Assembly: GCF_028737195.1 (NCBI RefSeq)
Contig: NZ_JAQZAJ010000002.1
Span: 372,001 to 436,000 of the forward strand
Direction: 5' to 3'
Source of the DNA: Pseudovibrio exalbescens
GTDB taxonomy: Bacteria; Pseudomonadota; Alphaproteobacteria; Rhizobiales; Stappiaceae
DNA: 64,000 bases
Part shown: positions 54,901 to 64,000 of the stretch, in pieces
Numbering within the stretch: position 1 is the stretch's first letter
How the letters are laid out: each line of letters starts with the position of its first letter
Notes under the pieces: model-generated
The model's input: only the letters and a program-made list of their open reading frames with translations
What the model was told of the DNA's origin: nothing
Database searches by the model: none
Program-made: the position numbers and the translations under genes

Positions 54901-57780
54901 ATGAGCGATACCAAAAACACTGACGACAAACAGGGCACCGGCGAGCGTAAGACGCTTGGCCTCAAGCGAGGCGGCGTTGAAAAAGGCACTGTAAAGCAGA
55001 GCTTTTCGCACGGCCGCTCTAAGGCTGTCGTCGTGGAAAAGAAGAAGCGCCGCGTTGTGGTGCCGGGCCAAGAGGGCTCAGCCAGCACGGCTTCTTCATC
55101 CGCGCCGTCTGCACCAAAACAACAAGAAACCCGTCCGCAAGAAGCTCGTCGTGGTGCTGGTGAAGGTCAGCGACGCGGTGACGGCGGACGCAGTGGCAAT
55201 AACCGCAACAACAACAACCAACGTGGTGGTCAGCGTCGTGGCAACGGCGGTGGACAAGGCGGTGGTGCCGGTGCACAGCGGACCCTGACCAAGGGCGAAG
55301 CAGATGCACGTCTGGCCGCGCTGCGCGAAGCACAGCTGCGTGAGGTTGAAGACAAGAAGCGCCGCGCTGAGCAGGAGCGTCAGCGGATTCTGGCAGCTGA
55401 GCAAGCCAAGAAGGAAGCTGAAGAACGCGCAAAGCGTGAAGCTGAAGAAGCCGCTGCACGCGCCAAGGCTGAAGAAGAGGCCAAGGCAGCAGCGCTCGCT
55501 CGCGCAAACGAAGAGCCAGTAGCCAAGCAGGACGCAAAGCCAGCCAGCAAGCCGGAAGGCGCAGCGAAGAAGCCTGCACCGCAGACACGTGAAGGTCGTC
55601 CTGCGCGTGATGACCGTCCACGCGAAACCCGTCCAACCCGCACCATGCGCGATGGCAAGCCGCCTCGTCTCGATGGTCCGCGTCCAGGCGCACGCAAGCC
55701 GGGTGAAGGCACCAAGCCGGGTGAGAACAAGCGTCCAGCAGGTGGTCGCGGTCCTCAGGCTCCAGCTCCATCACCGGCTGATCTTGAAGCCTTGGAAGGC
55801 GCCAAGAAGACACTCAAGCCTGTTGTAAAGAGCCCAGTGAAAAAGGCTCCTGCTCCGAGCAAGCCTGCCCGTGGCGGAGATGAACGTCGTCGGTCCAAGC
55901 TTACCATCACGCGTGCTACGGGTGATGACGAGGGTCGCAGCCGTTCATTGGCCTCCATGCGCCGCCGTCGCGAGAAGGAAAAGCGTCAGGGCAACCAGCA
56001 GCAGGTGGCTCGCGAAAAGGTGAGCCGCGAAGTGACATTGCCTGAAGCCATTACCATTCAGGACCTGGCGAACCGTATGTCGGAACGCGCTGTTGATGTC
56101 ATCAAACTGCTGATGAAGCAGGGCCAGATGCTGAAGATCAACGATGTGATCGATGCAGATACCGCTGAACTGATCGCGGAAGAGCTGGGCCACACCGTTA
56201 AGCGCGTGTCCGAAGCGGATGTTGAAGAGGGTCTGTTCACACTCGACGACAAGGTTGAAGACCTTCAGGCGCGTCCACCGGTAGTGACCATCATGGGTCA
56301 CGTTGACCATGGTAAGACCTCTCTGCTTGATGCCCTGCGTGAAGCAAATGTTGTATCCGGCGAAGCTGGTGGCATTACGCAGCACATCGGCGCATATCAG
56401 GTGGAGCAGAACGGCCAAAAGGTTACCTTCATCGATACCCCAGGCCACGCAGCGTTTACCGCAATGCGTGCCCGCGGTGCCAAGTCAACTGACGTTGTGA
56501 TCCTTGTGGTTGCAGCAGACGACGGTGTGATGCCGCAGACGAAGGAAGCTATTCAGCACGCCAAGGCGGCTGACGTGCCGATCATCGTTGCGATCAACAA
56601 GATCGATAAGCCAGATGCTGATCCGAACCGGGTCCGTAACGATCTTCTGCGTGAAGAAATCGTCGTGGAGTCCATGGGCGGTGACGTGATTGATGTCGAG
56701 GTCTCTGCGAAGCAGCGGATGAACCTGGACAAGCTGATCGAAATGATCCTGCTTCAGGCAGAAGTGCTTGAGTTGAAGGCAAACCCTGAGCGCGCCGCTG
56801 AAGGTACTGTGATCGAAGCCAAGCTCGACAAGGGCCGTGGTCCGGTTGCGACCGTTCTGGTTCAGAAGGGTACTCTGCGTGTAGGTGACATTCTGATCGC
56901 AGGCACTGAATGGGGCCGCGTCCGCGCAATGCTTGACGAAAACGGCAAGCAGGTTGATGTGGCTGGTCCATCCAAGCCCGTTGAGATCCTTGGCTTCCAG
57001 TCAACGCCAGCTGCTGGTGATATGGTTGCCGTGGTCGAAAACGAAGCACGTGCTCGTGAGATCTCGGATTATCGTCAGCGTCAGAAGCGCGATAAGATGG
57101 CTGCTCGCATCGCAGGTTCACGCGGATCTCTGGAAGCCATGATGAAGGGCCTTCAGGAAGATGGCCGCAAGGACTTCGCCGTTGTCGTCAAGGCAGACGT
57201 GCAAGGTTCTGCGGAAGCGATCCAGGCATCTTTGGAAGAACTTGGCAACGACGAAGTTGGCTGCCGCGTGATTGCAGCGGGTGTCGGTGGGATCACCGAA
57301 AGCGACATTACGCTCGCGATGGCGTCCAAGGCACCGATCATGGCGTTTAACGTTCGTGCAAACAAGCAGGCGCAGGAAGCTGCCCGTCGCGAAGGCATTG
57401 AGATCCGCTACTACAGCGTGATCTACGATCTGATCGACGACGTGAAGGCAACCATGTCTGGCATGCTGGCACCAGAGCGCCGCGAGACTTTCCTTGGTTA
57501 CGCGGAGATCAAAGAGGTCTTCAACATCACCAAGATTGGCCGTGTGGCTGGTTGTCTCGTCACCGAAGGTGTCGTGCAGCGTGGCGCACAGGTTCGTCTG
57601 CTCCGCGACAACGTTGTGGTGCACGAAGGCGAATTGGGTACGCTCAAGCGCTTCAAGGACGAGGTCAAGGAAGTGGAATCCGGCGTCGAATGCGGCATGA
57701 ACTTTACAAACTACAAAGACATGCGCGTTGGCGATGTGATCGAGTGCTTCCAGGTTGAAGAGATCGCTCGCTCGCTCTAA
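54901..57780 (+). CDS. infB: translation initiation factor IF-2
   Basis: A 959-residue GTPase that brings initiator tRNA to the 30S subunit. The long N-terminal half is low-complexity: an Arg/Gly/Asn-rich stretch near residues 85-125, a charged Glu/Lys/Ala helix near 140-205 and a Pro/Arg/Lys-rich region to about 310. The GTPase domain begins near residue 465 with [16 protein letters not shown] and NKIDKPDA. Domains II, III and C2 are complete to the end VEEIARSL. Internal starts giving shorter forms are possible. Confidence 0.97.
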   Translation: MSDTKNTDDKQGTGERKTLGLKRGGVEKGTVKQSFSHGRSKAVVVEKKKRRVVVPGQEGSASTASSSAPSAPKQQETRPQEARRGAGEGQRRGDGGRSGNNRNNNNQRGGQRRGNGGGQGGGAGAQRTLTKGEADARLAALREAQLREVEDKKRRAEQERQRILAAEQAKKEAEERAKREAEEAAARAKAEEEAKAAALARANEEPVAKQDAKPASKPEGAAKKPAPQTREGRPARDDRPRETRPTRTMRDGKPPRLDGPRPGARKPGEGTKPGENKRPAGGRGPQAPAPSPADLEALEGAKKTLKPVVKSPVKKAPAPSKPARGGDERRRSKLTITRATGDDEGRSRSLASMRRRREKEKRQGNQQQVAREKVSREVTLPEAITIQDLANRMSERAVDVIKLLMKQGQMLKINDVIDADTAELIAEELGHTVKRVSEADVEEGLFTLDDKVEDLQARPPVVTIMGHVDHGKTSLLDALREANVVSGEAGGITQHIGAYQVEQNGQKVTFIDTPGHAAFTAMRARGAKSTDVVILVVAADDGVMPQTKEAIQHAKAADVPIIVAINKIDKPDADPNRVRNDLLREEIVVESMGGDVIDVEVSAKQRMNLDKLIEMILLQAEVLELKANPERAAEGTVIEAKLDKGRGPVATVLVQKGTLRVGDILIAGTEWGRVRAMLDENGKQVDVAGPSKPVEILGFQSTPAAGDMVAVVENEARAREISDYRQRQKRDKMAARIAGSRGSLEAMMKGLQEDGRKDFAVVVKADVQGSAEAIQASLEELGNDEVGCRVIAAGVGGITESDITLAMASKAPIMAFNVRANKQAQEAARREGIEIRYYSVIYDLIDDVKATMSGMLAPERRETFLGYAEIKEVFNITKIGRVAGCLVTEGVVQRGAQVRLLRDNVVVHEGELGTLKRFKDEVKEVESGVECGMNFTNYKDMRVGDVIECFQVEEIARSL

Positions 57781-57812
57781 AGCCTCGCTTCGATTTGAGA
57801 AAAATCCATTAC

Positions 57813-57843
57813 ACGCCGGCGGGGCCTTGCTCCTCGCCGGCGT
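57813..57843 (+). terminator. Hairpin between infB and rbfA
   Basis: ACGCCGGCG and CGCCGGCGT form a perfect nine-base stem with a 13-base loop. Only CTTACAC follows, so it is more likely a processing or stabilising element than a full terminator. Confidence 0.5.
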
Positions 57844-57864
57844 CTTACACTGAGAAGTACAAAA

Positions 57865-58284
57865 ATGGCAAAAGCACGCGATGAGTTTGCAGGTCAGCCG
57901 TCACAGCGCCAGCTGCGCGTTGGCGAGCTTATCCGCAAAGAACTCAGTGACATTCTTTCCCGTGGCCGACTGAGCGATCCCGATCTAGACGGTGTAATCT
58001 TGACGATCCCTGAAGTGCGAATGACGCCGGATTTGCGTTGGGCTACAGTGCTGGCCATGCCGCTGGGTGGTCAGAACACGGAAAACGTCATTGAAGCGCT
58101 GAACCGCAGCGCAAAGTATTTCCGCGGTCAGGTGGCCCGCCGTGTCACCATGAAGCACATGCCGGAACTGCGCTTTGTCGCGGATACACGGTTTGATGAT
58201 GACGATCGCATTACGCGTCTGCTTCAGGACCCGCTGGTAAAGCGCGACCTTGAACGCGATGATGACGCCGACACCAACGAATAA
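57865..58284 (+). CDS. rbfA: ribosome-binding factor A
   Basis: A 139-residue KH-like protein that binds immature 30S subunits. Conserved segments are RQLRVGELIRKELSDIL and MPELRFVADTRFDD. It sits between infB and truB as expected; truB begins 20 bases after its stop. Confidence 0.94.
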   Translation: MAKARDEFAGQPSQRQLRVGELIRKELSDILSRGRLSDPDLDGVILTIPEVRMTPDLRWATVLAMPLGGQNTENVIEALNRSAKYFRGQVARRVTMKHMPELRFVADTRFDDDDRITRLLQDPLVKRDLERDDDADTNE

Positions 58285-58304
58285 TCAAAATAACAAAGAG
58301 CTGA

Positions 58305-59258
58305 ATGAGTATGGCGCGGCAGCAGCAGCGACGCAGAAAACGTTATCCAGTCAACGGTTGGCTGGTTCTTGATAAGCCTTTGAACCTGACCAGCAACGAA
58401 GCTCTTGGCAAGTTGAAGCGCATCTTCCATCCGGAAAAGGTGGGGCACGCAGGGACGCTGGATCCTCTTGCCTCTGGCTGTTTGCCTATTGCCTTTGGCG
58501 AGGCAACTAAGACCGTTCCGTATGTCATGGACGGCCGCAAGGTATACCGTTTTGAAGTTACTTGGGGCATTCAGACCACAACGGATGATGCGGAAGGCGA
58601 GACTGTAAAGACTTCCGATGTGCGGCCTGATGCGGCGGCAATCGGCGCTGTCCTGCCGGAATTCCGCGGCACGATTCAACAGGTGCCGCCAATCTTCTCC
58701 GCCATCAAGGTGGATGGAAACCGCGCATATGACCTTGCCCGCGACGGCGAGGATGTTCAGCTTGAAGCCCGTCCGATTGATGTGCACCGCCTCGATTTGG
58801 TTGAATGCATTGATGAAAACCGTGCCGTATTTGAAGCGGAGTGCGGCAAGGGAACCTATGTGCGTGCATTGGCTCGTGACATCGGCGAGCGCCTTGGGAC
58901 ATGCGGGTACGTGACCGACCTGCGCCGTCTTTTGGTGGGCCCGTTTGGTGAGCACGAGATGGTGGACTTCGACGAGCTCGCGGCGATTGCTGAAGAGGCG
59001 GAGAGTGAAAACCCACTTGAGAACCCCGAGCTGATGGAGTGCCTGTTGCCTGTTGAGGCAGGTTTGGCGCAACTGACTGGGGTGGTGGTGAGCGCTGATG
59101 CAGCAGCACGGCTCAAACGCGGCATGTCAATTATCTTGCGCGGCGCTTCAGCACCCATTGGGCCTGAAGAGGTTTATGTCACCTCCGGTGGAACCCTGAT
59201 TGCGTTCGGGGAAGTCGCGAAAGGTGAGTTCAAGCCCAAGCGCGTCTTCAATCTCTAA
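58305..59258 (+). CDS. truB: tRNA pseudouridine-55 synthase
   Basis: A 317-residue enzyme that makes pseudouridine 55 in the T-loop of tRNAs. The catalytic Asp is in GHAGTLDPLASGCLPIAFGEATK. GWLVLDKPLNLTSNE at the N-terminus and ECGKGTYVRALARDIGE are also typical. The start is either of two close ATGs two codons apart. The C-terminal PUA-like domain is present. Confidence 0.96.
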   Translation: MSMARQQQRRRKRYPVNGWLVLDKPLNLTSNEALGKLKRIFHPEKVGHAGTLDPLASGCLPIAFGEATKTVPYVMDGRKVYRFEVTWGIQTTTDDAEGETVKTSDVRPDAAAIGAVLPEFRGTIQQVPPIFSAIKVDGNRAYDLARDGEDVQLEARPIDVHRLDLVECIDENRAVFEAECGKGTYVRALARDIGERLGTCGYVTDLRRLLVGPFGEHEMVDFDELAAIAEEAESENPLENPELMECLLPVEAGLAQLTGVVVSADAAARLKRGMSIILRGASAPIGPEEVYVTSGGTLIAFGEVAKGEFKPKRVFNL

Positions 59259-59486
59259 GGCTTTTGAGCATTTCAGATTCCTCTGGCATTTCGGATGGTT
59301 TTCCTCCATAGTCCCGCCGCTGGGTGAGGAGAACTTGCCCGGTCGTTTTGTGCCAACTAGACCATGCTGGACGACATCTCGGCATGGCCAACGGTTGGGC
59401 AAGGCCTCGCGATAGAGGCAAAGCCACGCCAGTGGCTGTCAAAAACACAGCCCTTAATTCAGGGGCGAAACAAAAAGGAAAAGACG

Positions 59487-59756
59487 ATGTCGATTACTCC
59501 TGAGCTCAAAGCTGAGCTGATCAAGGAATACGCCACTAAAGAAGGCGACACCGGTTCCCCAGAAGTACAGGTTGCGATCCTGACGCACCGCATCACGGCT
59601 CTGACCGAGCACTTCAAGGACCACAAGAAGGATAACCACTCCCGTCGTGGTCTTCTCAAGATGGTTAGCCAGCGTCGTAAGCTGCTTGACTACGTGAAGG
59701 CTAAGGACGAAGCACGCTATCAGTCTCTGATCCAGCGTCTGGGTATCCGCCGCTAA
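59487..59756 (+). CDS. rpsO: 30S ribosomal protein S15
   Basis: An 89-residue S15 with [17 protein letters not shown] and [23 protein letters not shown], normal size and complete. The start MSITPELK is preceded by AAAAGGAAAAG. The 228-base gap after truB should carry its own promoter and the leader used for autoregulation in other bacteria, but no known leader structure was recognised. Confidence 0.97.
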   Translation: MSITPELKAELIKEYATKEGDTGSPEVQVAILTHRITALTEHFKDHKKDNHSRRGLLKMVSQRRKLLDYVKAKDEARYQSLIQRLGIRR

Positions 59757-59771
59757 AGTGGCAATGGAAAG

Positions 59772-59804
59772 CGCGGCGGCACTACTTCCGCCGCGTTTTC
59801 GTTT
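59772..59804 (+). terminator. Terminator of rpsO
   Basis: CGCGGCGG pairs perfectly with CCGCCGCG over an eight-base loop, then TTTTCGTTT. The 200 bases before pnp contain no gene; in other bacteria this gap carries the RNase III-cut pnp leader. Confidence 0.85.
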
Positions 59805-60010
59805 AAACAGGATGGTGGTACGGGGCAGGATTGCCGGTGTCTTTTGATTTGAAAGATACTCGTCGTCTTGCCTGTGATTAATCACCCTCTCCTGCAATGG
59901 AAAGGATGGTTGCGGCTTGAAACCCAAAAGCTGCAATCGTCACGGCAATAAAGTGACGGTTCCGTATTTGGCCCAACCGTGGGCCTGCCGAACGGAACGA
60001 ACGTTAGGAT

Positions 60011-62152
60011 ATGAATATGTTTGATATACATCGCGTGGAAGTCGATTGGGGCGGACGCCCTCTCATCCTCGAAACTGGTAAAGTAGCTCGTCAGGCCGAT
60101 GGCGCCGTGATGGCGACCTATGGTGAAACCAAGGTTTTGGCAACGATCGTTGCTGCGAAGGAACCTAAGCCAGGTCAGGATTTCTTCCCGCTTACCGTGA
60201 ACTATCAGGAAAAGGCATACGCTGCTGGCCGCATCCCAGGTGGCTACTTCAAGCGCGAAGGCCGTCCTTCTGAGCACGAAACTCTGACATCCCGTCTGAT
60301 CGACCGTCCAATCCGTCCACTGTTCGTGGATGGCTTCAAGTGTGACACTCAGGTCATCATCACCGTTCTCAGCCACGACCTTGAGAACCAGCCAGACATC
60401 TTGGCAATGGTTGCAGCTTCTGCAGCTCTGACCATCTCTGGCGTTCCATTCATGGGCCCAATCGGCGGTGCACGCGTTGCGTACATCAACGAAGAGTACG
60501 TTCTGAACCCAACCGTTGACCAGATGGAAGAAACCGCTCTGGACCTCATCGTTGCAGGTACTTCAGACGCGGTTCTGATGGTTGAATCTGAAGCACAAGA
60601 GCTCTCTGAAGAAGTGATGCTCGGCGCAGTGATGTTCGGTCAGCAGGGCTTCCAGCCGGTTATTGATGCAATCATCAAGCTGGCTGAAAAAGCTGCGAAG
60701 GAACCACGTGAAGTGGTTGTTCCGGACCATTCAGATCTGTTTGCCAAGATCAAGGAAATCGCTGCAGACGACCTTGGTGCCGCTTACTCCATCACGCAGA
60801 AGACCGAGCGCAAGAACGCTATTGATGCTGCAAAGGCTAAAGTTGTTGCAGCTCTCATCACTGATGCTGAAGATGCACCAGAAGCCGTTGTTGTAGGCGA
60901 TCTCTTCAAGAAGCTGGAAGCTGAAATCGTACGTGGACGTATTCTGGACACTGGCAGCCGTATCGACGGCCGTGACCTGTCTACTGTTCGTCCGATCATG
61001 TCTGAAGTTGGCATCCTGCCACGCGCACACGGCTCCTCACTGTTCACCCGCGGTGAAACACAGGGCCTCGTTGTCGCAACGCTGGGTACTGGCGAAGACG
61101 AGCAGTTCGTTGACTATCTGGAAGGCACCAAGAAGGCTACTTTCTTGCTGCACTACAACTTCCCTCCATACTCCGTTGGTGAGACCGGTCGTATCGGTTC
61201 TCCAGGTCGCCGCGAAATCGGTCACGGCAAGCTCGCTTGGCGCGCTGTAAACCCGATGCTGCCTGCACACCACGATTTCCCATACACCCTGCGTGTTGTC
61301 TCTGAAATCACCGAGTCCAACGGTTCCTCTTCCATGGCAACCGTTTGTGGTACCTCTTTGTCCCTTATGGACGCTGGTGTGCCCCTGAAGGCGCCTGTTG
61401 CTGGTATCGCGATGGGTCTCATCAAGGAAGGCGATCGCTTCGCAGTGCTCTCCGACATCCTTGGTGATGAAGACCACCTCGGCGACATGGACTTCAAGGT
61501 AGCCGGTTCTGAGAACGGTGTTACCGCGCTGCAGATGGACATCAAGATCGACGGTATTACCGAAGAGATCATGAAGGTTGCTCTGGAGCAGGCAAAGGGT
61601 GGTCGTATCCACATCCTCGGCGAAATGTCCAAGGCAATCACCGAGGCCCGTGCGGAGCTTGGTGAGCATGCACCACGCATCGAAGTGATCAAGATCCCTG
61701 TCGACAAGATCCGTGAAGTGATCGGCTCCGGCGGCAAGGTGATCCGTGAGATCGTCGAAAAGACCGGCGCTAAGATCAACATCGAAGACGATGGCACCGT
61801 CAAGGTTGCGTCCGCAGACGGTAAGGCCATCAAGGCCGCGCTGAACTGGATCAACTCCATCGCTGCTGAGCCTGAAGTCGGTGTGATCTACGAAGGTACT
61901 GTTGTGAAGTGCGTTGACTTCGGCGCATTCGTCAACTTCTTCGGCGCACGTGATGGTCTGGTTCACATTTCCCAGCTTGCACCAAAGAAGGTCGCCAAGG
62001 TCACAGACGTGATCAAGGAAGGCGACAAGGTTTGGGTCAAGCTCATGGGCTTCGACGAGCGCGGCAAGGTTCGTCTCTCCATGAAGGTCGTAGACCAGGA
62101 GACCGGTAAGGAAATCGCAAAGGATGAGGAAAAGGCTGAAAAGTCTGAGTAA
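60011..62152 (+). CDS. pnp: polyribonucleotide nucleotidyltransferase (PNPase)
   Basis: A 713-residue phosphorolytic 3' exoribonuclease. Two RNase PH domains are joined by a helical linker. A KH domain ([19 protein letters not shown], near residue 560) and an S1 domain ([19 protein letters not shown], near 625) follow. The catalytic Asp region [13 protein letters not shown] is intact. Codons are strongly biased, as in highly expressed genes. It degrades mRNA and trims RNA ends, usually under autocontrol. Confidence 0.98.
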   Translation: MNMFDIHRVEVDWGGRPLILETGKVARQADGAVMATYGETKVLATIVAAKEPKPGQDFFPLTVNYQEKAYAAGRIPGGYFKREGRPSEHETLTSRLIDRPIRPLFVDGFKCDTQVIITVLSHDLENQPDILAMVAASAALTISGVPFMGPIGGARVAYINEEYVLNPTVDQMEETALDLIVAGTSDAVLMVESEAQELSEEVMLGAVMFGQQGFQPVIDAIIKLAEKAAKEPREVVVPDHSDLFAKIKEIAADDLGAAYSITQKTERKNAIDAAKAKVVAALITDAEDAPEAVVVGDLFKKLEAEIVRGRILDTGSRIDGRDLSTVRPIMSEVGILPRAHGSSLFTRGETQGLVVATLGTGEDEQFVDYLEGTKKATFLLHYNFPPYSVGETGRIGSPGRREIGHGKLAWRAVNPMLPAHHDFPYTLRVVSEITESNGSSSMATVCGTSLSLMDAGVPLKAPVAGIAMGLIKEGDRFAVLSDILGDEDHLGDMDFKVAGSENGVTALQMDIKIDGITEEIMKVALEQAKGGRIHILGEMSKAITEARAELGEHAPRIEVIKIPVDKIREVIGSGGKVIREIVEKTGAKINIEDDGTVKVASADGKAIKAALNWINSIAAEPEVGVIYEGTVVKCVDFGAFVNFFGARDGLVHISQLAPKKVAKVTDVIKEGDKVWVKLMGFDERGKVRLSMKVVDQETGKEIAKDEEKAEKSE

Positions 62153-62176
62153 TCTTCTTTTGAGATCGTGAATGAA

Positions 62177-62209
62177 AAGGTCGGCCTCCGGGTCGGCCTT
62201 TTTTGTTTT
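62177..62209 (+). terminator. Terminator of pnp
   Basis: AAGGTCGGCC and GGTCGGCCTT pair over TCCG (two G-U wobbles), followed by TTTTGTTTT, 25 bases after the stop. Confidence 0.88.
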
Positions 62210-62246
62210 GCTGGCTTACTTCAGGGCTGAGGGCGTCAACTTCTGT

Positions 62247-62585
62247 TTAGTTGATGAGGTTCAGCGGGTTTTCATCGTTGTTGTTTGTGCTGTCGCTGGC
62301 CTCTACAAGAATGCTCACGCCCATGCGGCCAAACGAATAGAGCACACCGGGCGAACCAATATTCCATGTGCCGTCTCCTGCGTTGTACTTGAGAAAAACA
62401 AGGCCTCTGGGTACTTGCAAAACAATTTGAGTGTCTTGGGTGTAATCATAATCGAGCAGCTTGAATGATGAGCCATGTTGAATGGGGAAGGAGGCCACTG
62501 GCATAACAGACGGCTTCTGAAAGCCCACCTGCCACGTTTCCGGCTGGTCGGTCTCACATAAAAAGGAGAGGTCGTACTTTGCCAT
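62247..62585 (-). CDS. hypothetical protein, possibly beta-rich
   Basis: An open frame of 112 residues from the only ATG (MAKYDLSFLCETDQPETW). It is rich in Phe/Tyr/Val and in Gly-Asp-Asn turns, as in a small beta-sandwich; the style faintly recalls RhiA-like proteins, which I cannot confirm. The frame continues upstream without a stop as far as the EamA stop codon, so a TTG start 30 codons earlier is possible. No good ribosome site is seen. It probably shares the EamA transcript. Confidence 0.45.
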   Translation of the reverse strand: MAKYDLSFLCETDQPETWQVGFQKPSVMPVASFPIQHGSSFKLLDYDYTQDTQIVLQVPRGLVFLKYNAGDGTWNIGSPGVLYSFGRMGVSILVEASDSTNNNDENPLNLIN

Positions 62586-62696
62586 TGAGGTCTCACAATC
62601 GCCTTGGGACGTTGTCTCGTTGACGCGTTCCAGACGAAACTGTGAGAGGCCTGCAACGGGGGCAAAGGCCCCCAAAGCTGCCGTTTCAATGAATGC

Positions 62697-63578
62697 CTAC
62701 AATGCTGCAGGCTTGCTTGGCACGAGGGCGCGGCGACCATTTACCAGAATATAGATGCCGCTCAACACGATAATGCTGGAGCCAAGAAGCATCATGAGGT
62801 CTGGCGTTTCGCCAAAGATGGCAAACCCAAACCCAAGTGCAAACAATAGCCGGGAATAGCGAAACGGCGTTACAACGGAAACCTCACCAGTCCGCATCGC
62901 CACGGTGAGGGCGTAGTAGGCGCCGATGCCGATTACAGTGGCGCCTGAGATGGCAAACCAACTAAAGGCATCAGGCCAGACGAAGCCGCTCGTGGCAGCC
63001 GCATAAACGCCTCCGGTCGGCACGAGGACCGCGAAGCCGTAGACACCTAGCTGCATGTTGGAAAGCGCTGGCGGAGCTGCTCTCGTCGCTAAATCGCGCC
63101 CCGCAAAGCCCAGCATTCCGAGAACAGCCAAAATAGATGTCAGCTGAAAGGCTTCGGGTGTAGGCTTGATGACCAGAAGCACACCAATAAAACCGATGAG
63201 AATGGCAATCCAGCGCTGCCAGCCTACGCGCTCGCCCATGAACACGGCCGCCCCCAGTGTTACCGCAAGAGGTGTTGCCTGCAAAATCGCCGAAGTGCTG
63301 GAGAGCGTGCTGAGCGCCAGAGACAAAATGAAGAACAGCCGGCCGGAGATCTCGAACACGGCACGCATGGCCAGCGTTTTGTTCATGGCCTGCGGTACAA
63401 GGGCCCGTTCGCCTCTACGCCAGGTGAGCAACAGAAAGCCCACCATGCCACCAAGGCCAAACAGCATCAGGATCTGTCCGACAGGTACGCCGTCTGCAGC
63501 CAGTTTCACGAACATATCTTCAACGGCAAAGCCAAGCATGGCGAGCACCATCCAGGCGCTGCCCCTAATGTTTTCCAT
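62697..63578 (-). CDS. EamA/DMT-family transporter
   Basis: A 293-residue membrane protein with ten predicted helices forming two EamA repeats. The N-terminus GSAWMVLAMLGFAVEDMFVK and the first-repeat motif ILQATPLAVTLGAAVFMGERVGWQRW are typical. The family moves metabolites, often amino acids or nucleosides, outwards. The substrate cannot be read from the sequence. Confidence 0.9.
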   Translation of the reverse strand: MENIRGSAWMVLAMLGFAVEDMFVKLAADGVPVGQILMLFGLGGMVGFLLLTWRRGERALVPQAMNKTLAMRAVFEISGRLFFILSLALSTLSSTSAILQATPLAVTLGAAVFMGERVGWQRWIAILIGFIGVLLVIKPTPEAFQLTSILAVLGMLGFAGRDLATRAAPPALSNMQLGVYGFAVLVPTGGVYAAATSGFVWPDAFSWFAISGATVIGIGAYYALTVAMRTGEVSVVTPFRYSRLLFALGFGFAIFGETPDLMMLLGSSIIVLSGIYILVNGRRALVPSKPAAL

Positions 63579-63738
63579 GGTTAGACGAGCCTCAATACGC
63601 GGAAGGTGGGAGAGAACCGAACAGAGGTTTGGTGGCTTAATAAGAGGGAGCCTAAGCCGGTTCTCCTAAGGGGTCTACGTATATTTATGGAGGAGTTGTT
63701 GAGCCAACATCATTTGACGCTTCCGTAAGCAGGCCAAA

Positions 63739-63787
63739 TTGCGAATAGCTTCAGTCCCTGCTATATGCTTCTACACCTTTAGTAGAA
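63739..63787 (+). promoter_or_regulatory. Candidate dapB promoter with inverted repeat at the start point
   Basis: TTGCGA and TATATG are 17 bases apart. TTCTAC-ACCTTTA-GTAGAA (63769-63787) lies where transcription should begin, so it could be an operator or a hairpin at the 5' end of the mRNA. Confidence 0.4.
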
Positions 63788-63819
63788 ACAAAGGCGCAGA
63801 CAAACCTCGGGGGACGGCG

Positions 63820-64000
63820 ATGAGTGAGATGCGACTGGTTGTTGTTGGGGCGGCGGGACGAATGGGCCGCACCTTGATTCGCACCGCAACAGAGATGGAC
63901 GGGGTCGTTGTCACTGGCGCCATTGAGCGGGAGAGCTCGGAGTTTCTTGGCCATGATGCTGGTGAGTTGGCAGGCTGTGGTTCGCTCGGTGTGAAAGTGA
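63820..64000 (+). CDS. dapB: 4-hydroxy-tetrahydrodipicolinate reductase (5' part, runs off the window)
   Basis: The first 60 residues are visible: [20 protein letters not shown] gives the NAD(P)H-binding GxxGxxG motif at the very N-terminus, and [19 protein letters not shown] follows, both diagnostic of DapB. The enzyme reduces dihydrodipicolinate in lysine and peptidoglycan precursor synthesis. GGGGGAC lies before the ATG. Confidence 0.9.
   Translation, partial: MSEMRLVVVGAAGRMGRTLIRTATEMDGVVVTGAIERESSEFLGHDAGELAGCGSLGVKV

Noticed and set aside
59259-59486. Known S15 leader (pseudoknot) before rpsO
   Set aside because: Autoregulation is expected from other bacteria, but I could not identify the specific structure by eye.
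62315-62740. 141-codon minus-strand frame overlapping the hypothetical gene and the EamA end
   Set aside because: Basic, Ser/Gln/His-rich shadow translation; the other frame has a more protein-like composition.

Overview
This 64 kb window is a stretch of bacterial chromosome, almost certainly from an alphaproteobacterium. Gene order points to the Hyphomicrobiales/Rhodobacterales side, and a marine Stappiaceae-type organism such as Pseudovibrio would fit; that placement is inference. The grounds are dnaJ next to a PmtA-type phospholipid N-methyltransferase, a run nfuA-tsaB-rimI-fur/mur-plsC-miaB-phoH-ybeY-corC-lnt-xre-metK-trmB-rimP-nusA-ylxR-infB-rbfA-truB-rpsO-pnp, an exact alphaproteobacterial RpoH promoter before dnaK, and a moderately GC-rich base composition. 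I see no rRNA, insertion sequence, phage gene or CRISPR array.

Left part (1-13 kb), accessory metabolism. The window opens inside an MFS transporter gene followed by an HSL-type esterase. An orphan serralysin-like RTX metalloprotease follows, behind a very AT-rich upstream block. Next is a LivKGFHM-type ABC importer whose last permease gene overlaps an alpha/beta hydrolase gene. Facing it is a compact operon: tetR, an enoyl-CoA hydratase/isomerase-family gene, an acyl-CoA ligase gene and two small MaoC hot-dog genes. Together they look like an uptake, hydrolysis, CoA-activation and hydration module for an unidentified acid or ester. This is the best candidate in the window for an undescribed pathway, because the hydratase looks like a catalytic/degenerate heteromer and the crotonase homologue lacks both hydratase glutamates.

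Middle-left (13-31 kb). A tRNA-Arg(CCG), a Tat-exported 5'-nucleotidase-like phosphoesterase and a small secreted protein come first. A complete Ugp-like importer operon follows (DeoR regulator, ATPase, binding protein, two permeases), probably for glycerol-3-phosphate or a related compound. Then come a GntR regulator, 6-phosphogluconate dehydrogenase, L-lactate dehydrogenase, mutM divergent from ubiE-ubiB, a TetR regulator, alkB and a membrane-anchored GltB-domain protein.

Middle (32-39 kb), protein quality control. dnaK with its RpoH promoter, dnaJ, pmtA, an FMN reductase, hslV-hslU and a UspA protein lie on the plus strand.

Right part (39.6-64 kb), housekeeping. The long plus-strand series covers Fe-S delivery, tRNA modification (tsaB, miaB, trmB, truB), ribosome maturation (rimI, ybeY, rimP, rbfA), lipid and lipoprotein synthesis (plsC, lnt), SAM synthesis, transcription and translation factors (nusA, infB) and RNA decay (pnp). 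It ends with an EamA transporter and a small hypothetical gene on the minus strand and the 5' end of dapB. Regulatory signals include Rho-independent terminators, hairpins behind both ABC binding-protein genes, a possible structured leader before metK and a promoter-terminator pair before rimP.

All calls come from reading motifs, gene order and base pairing by eye; no database search, alignment or folding program was run.
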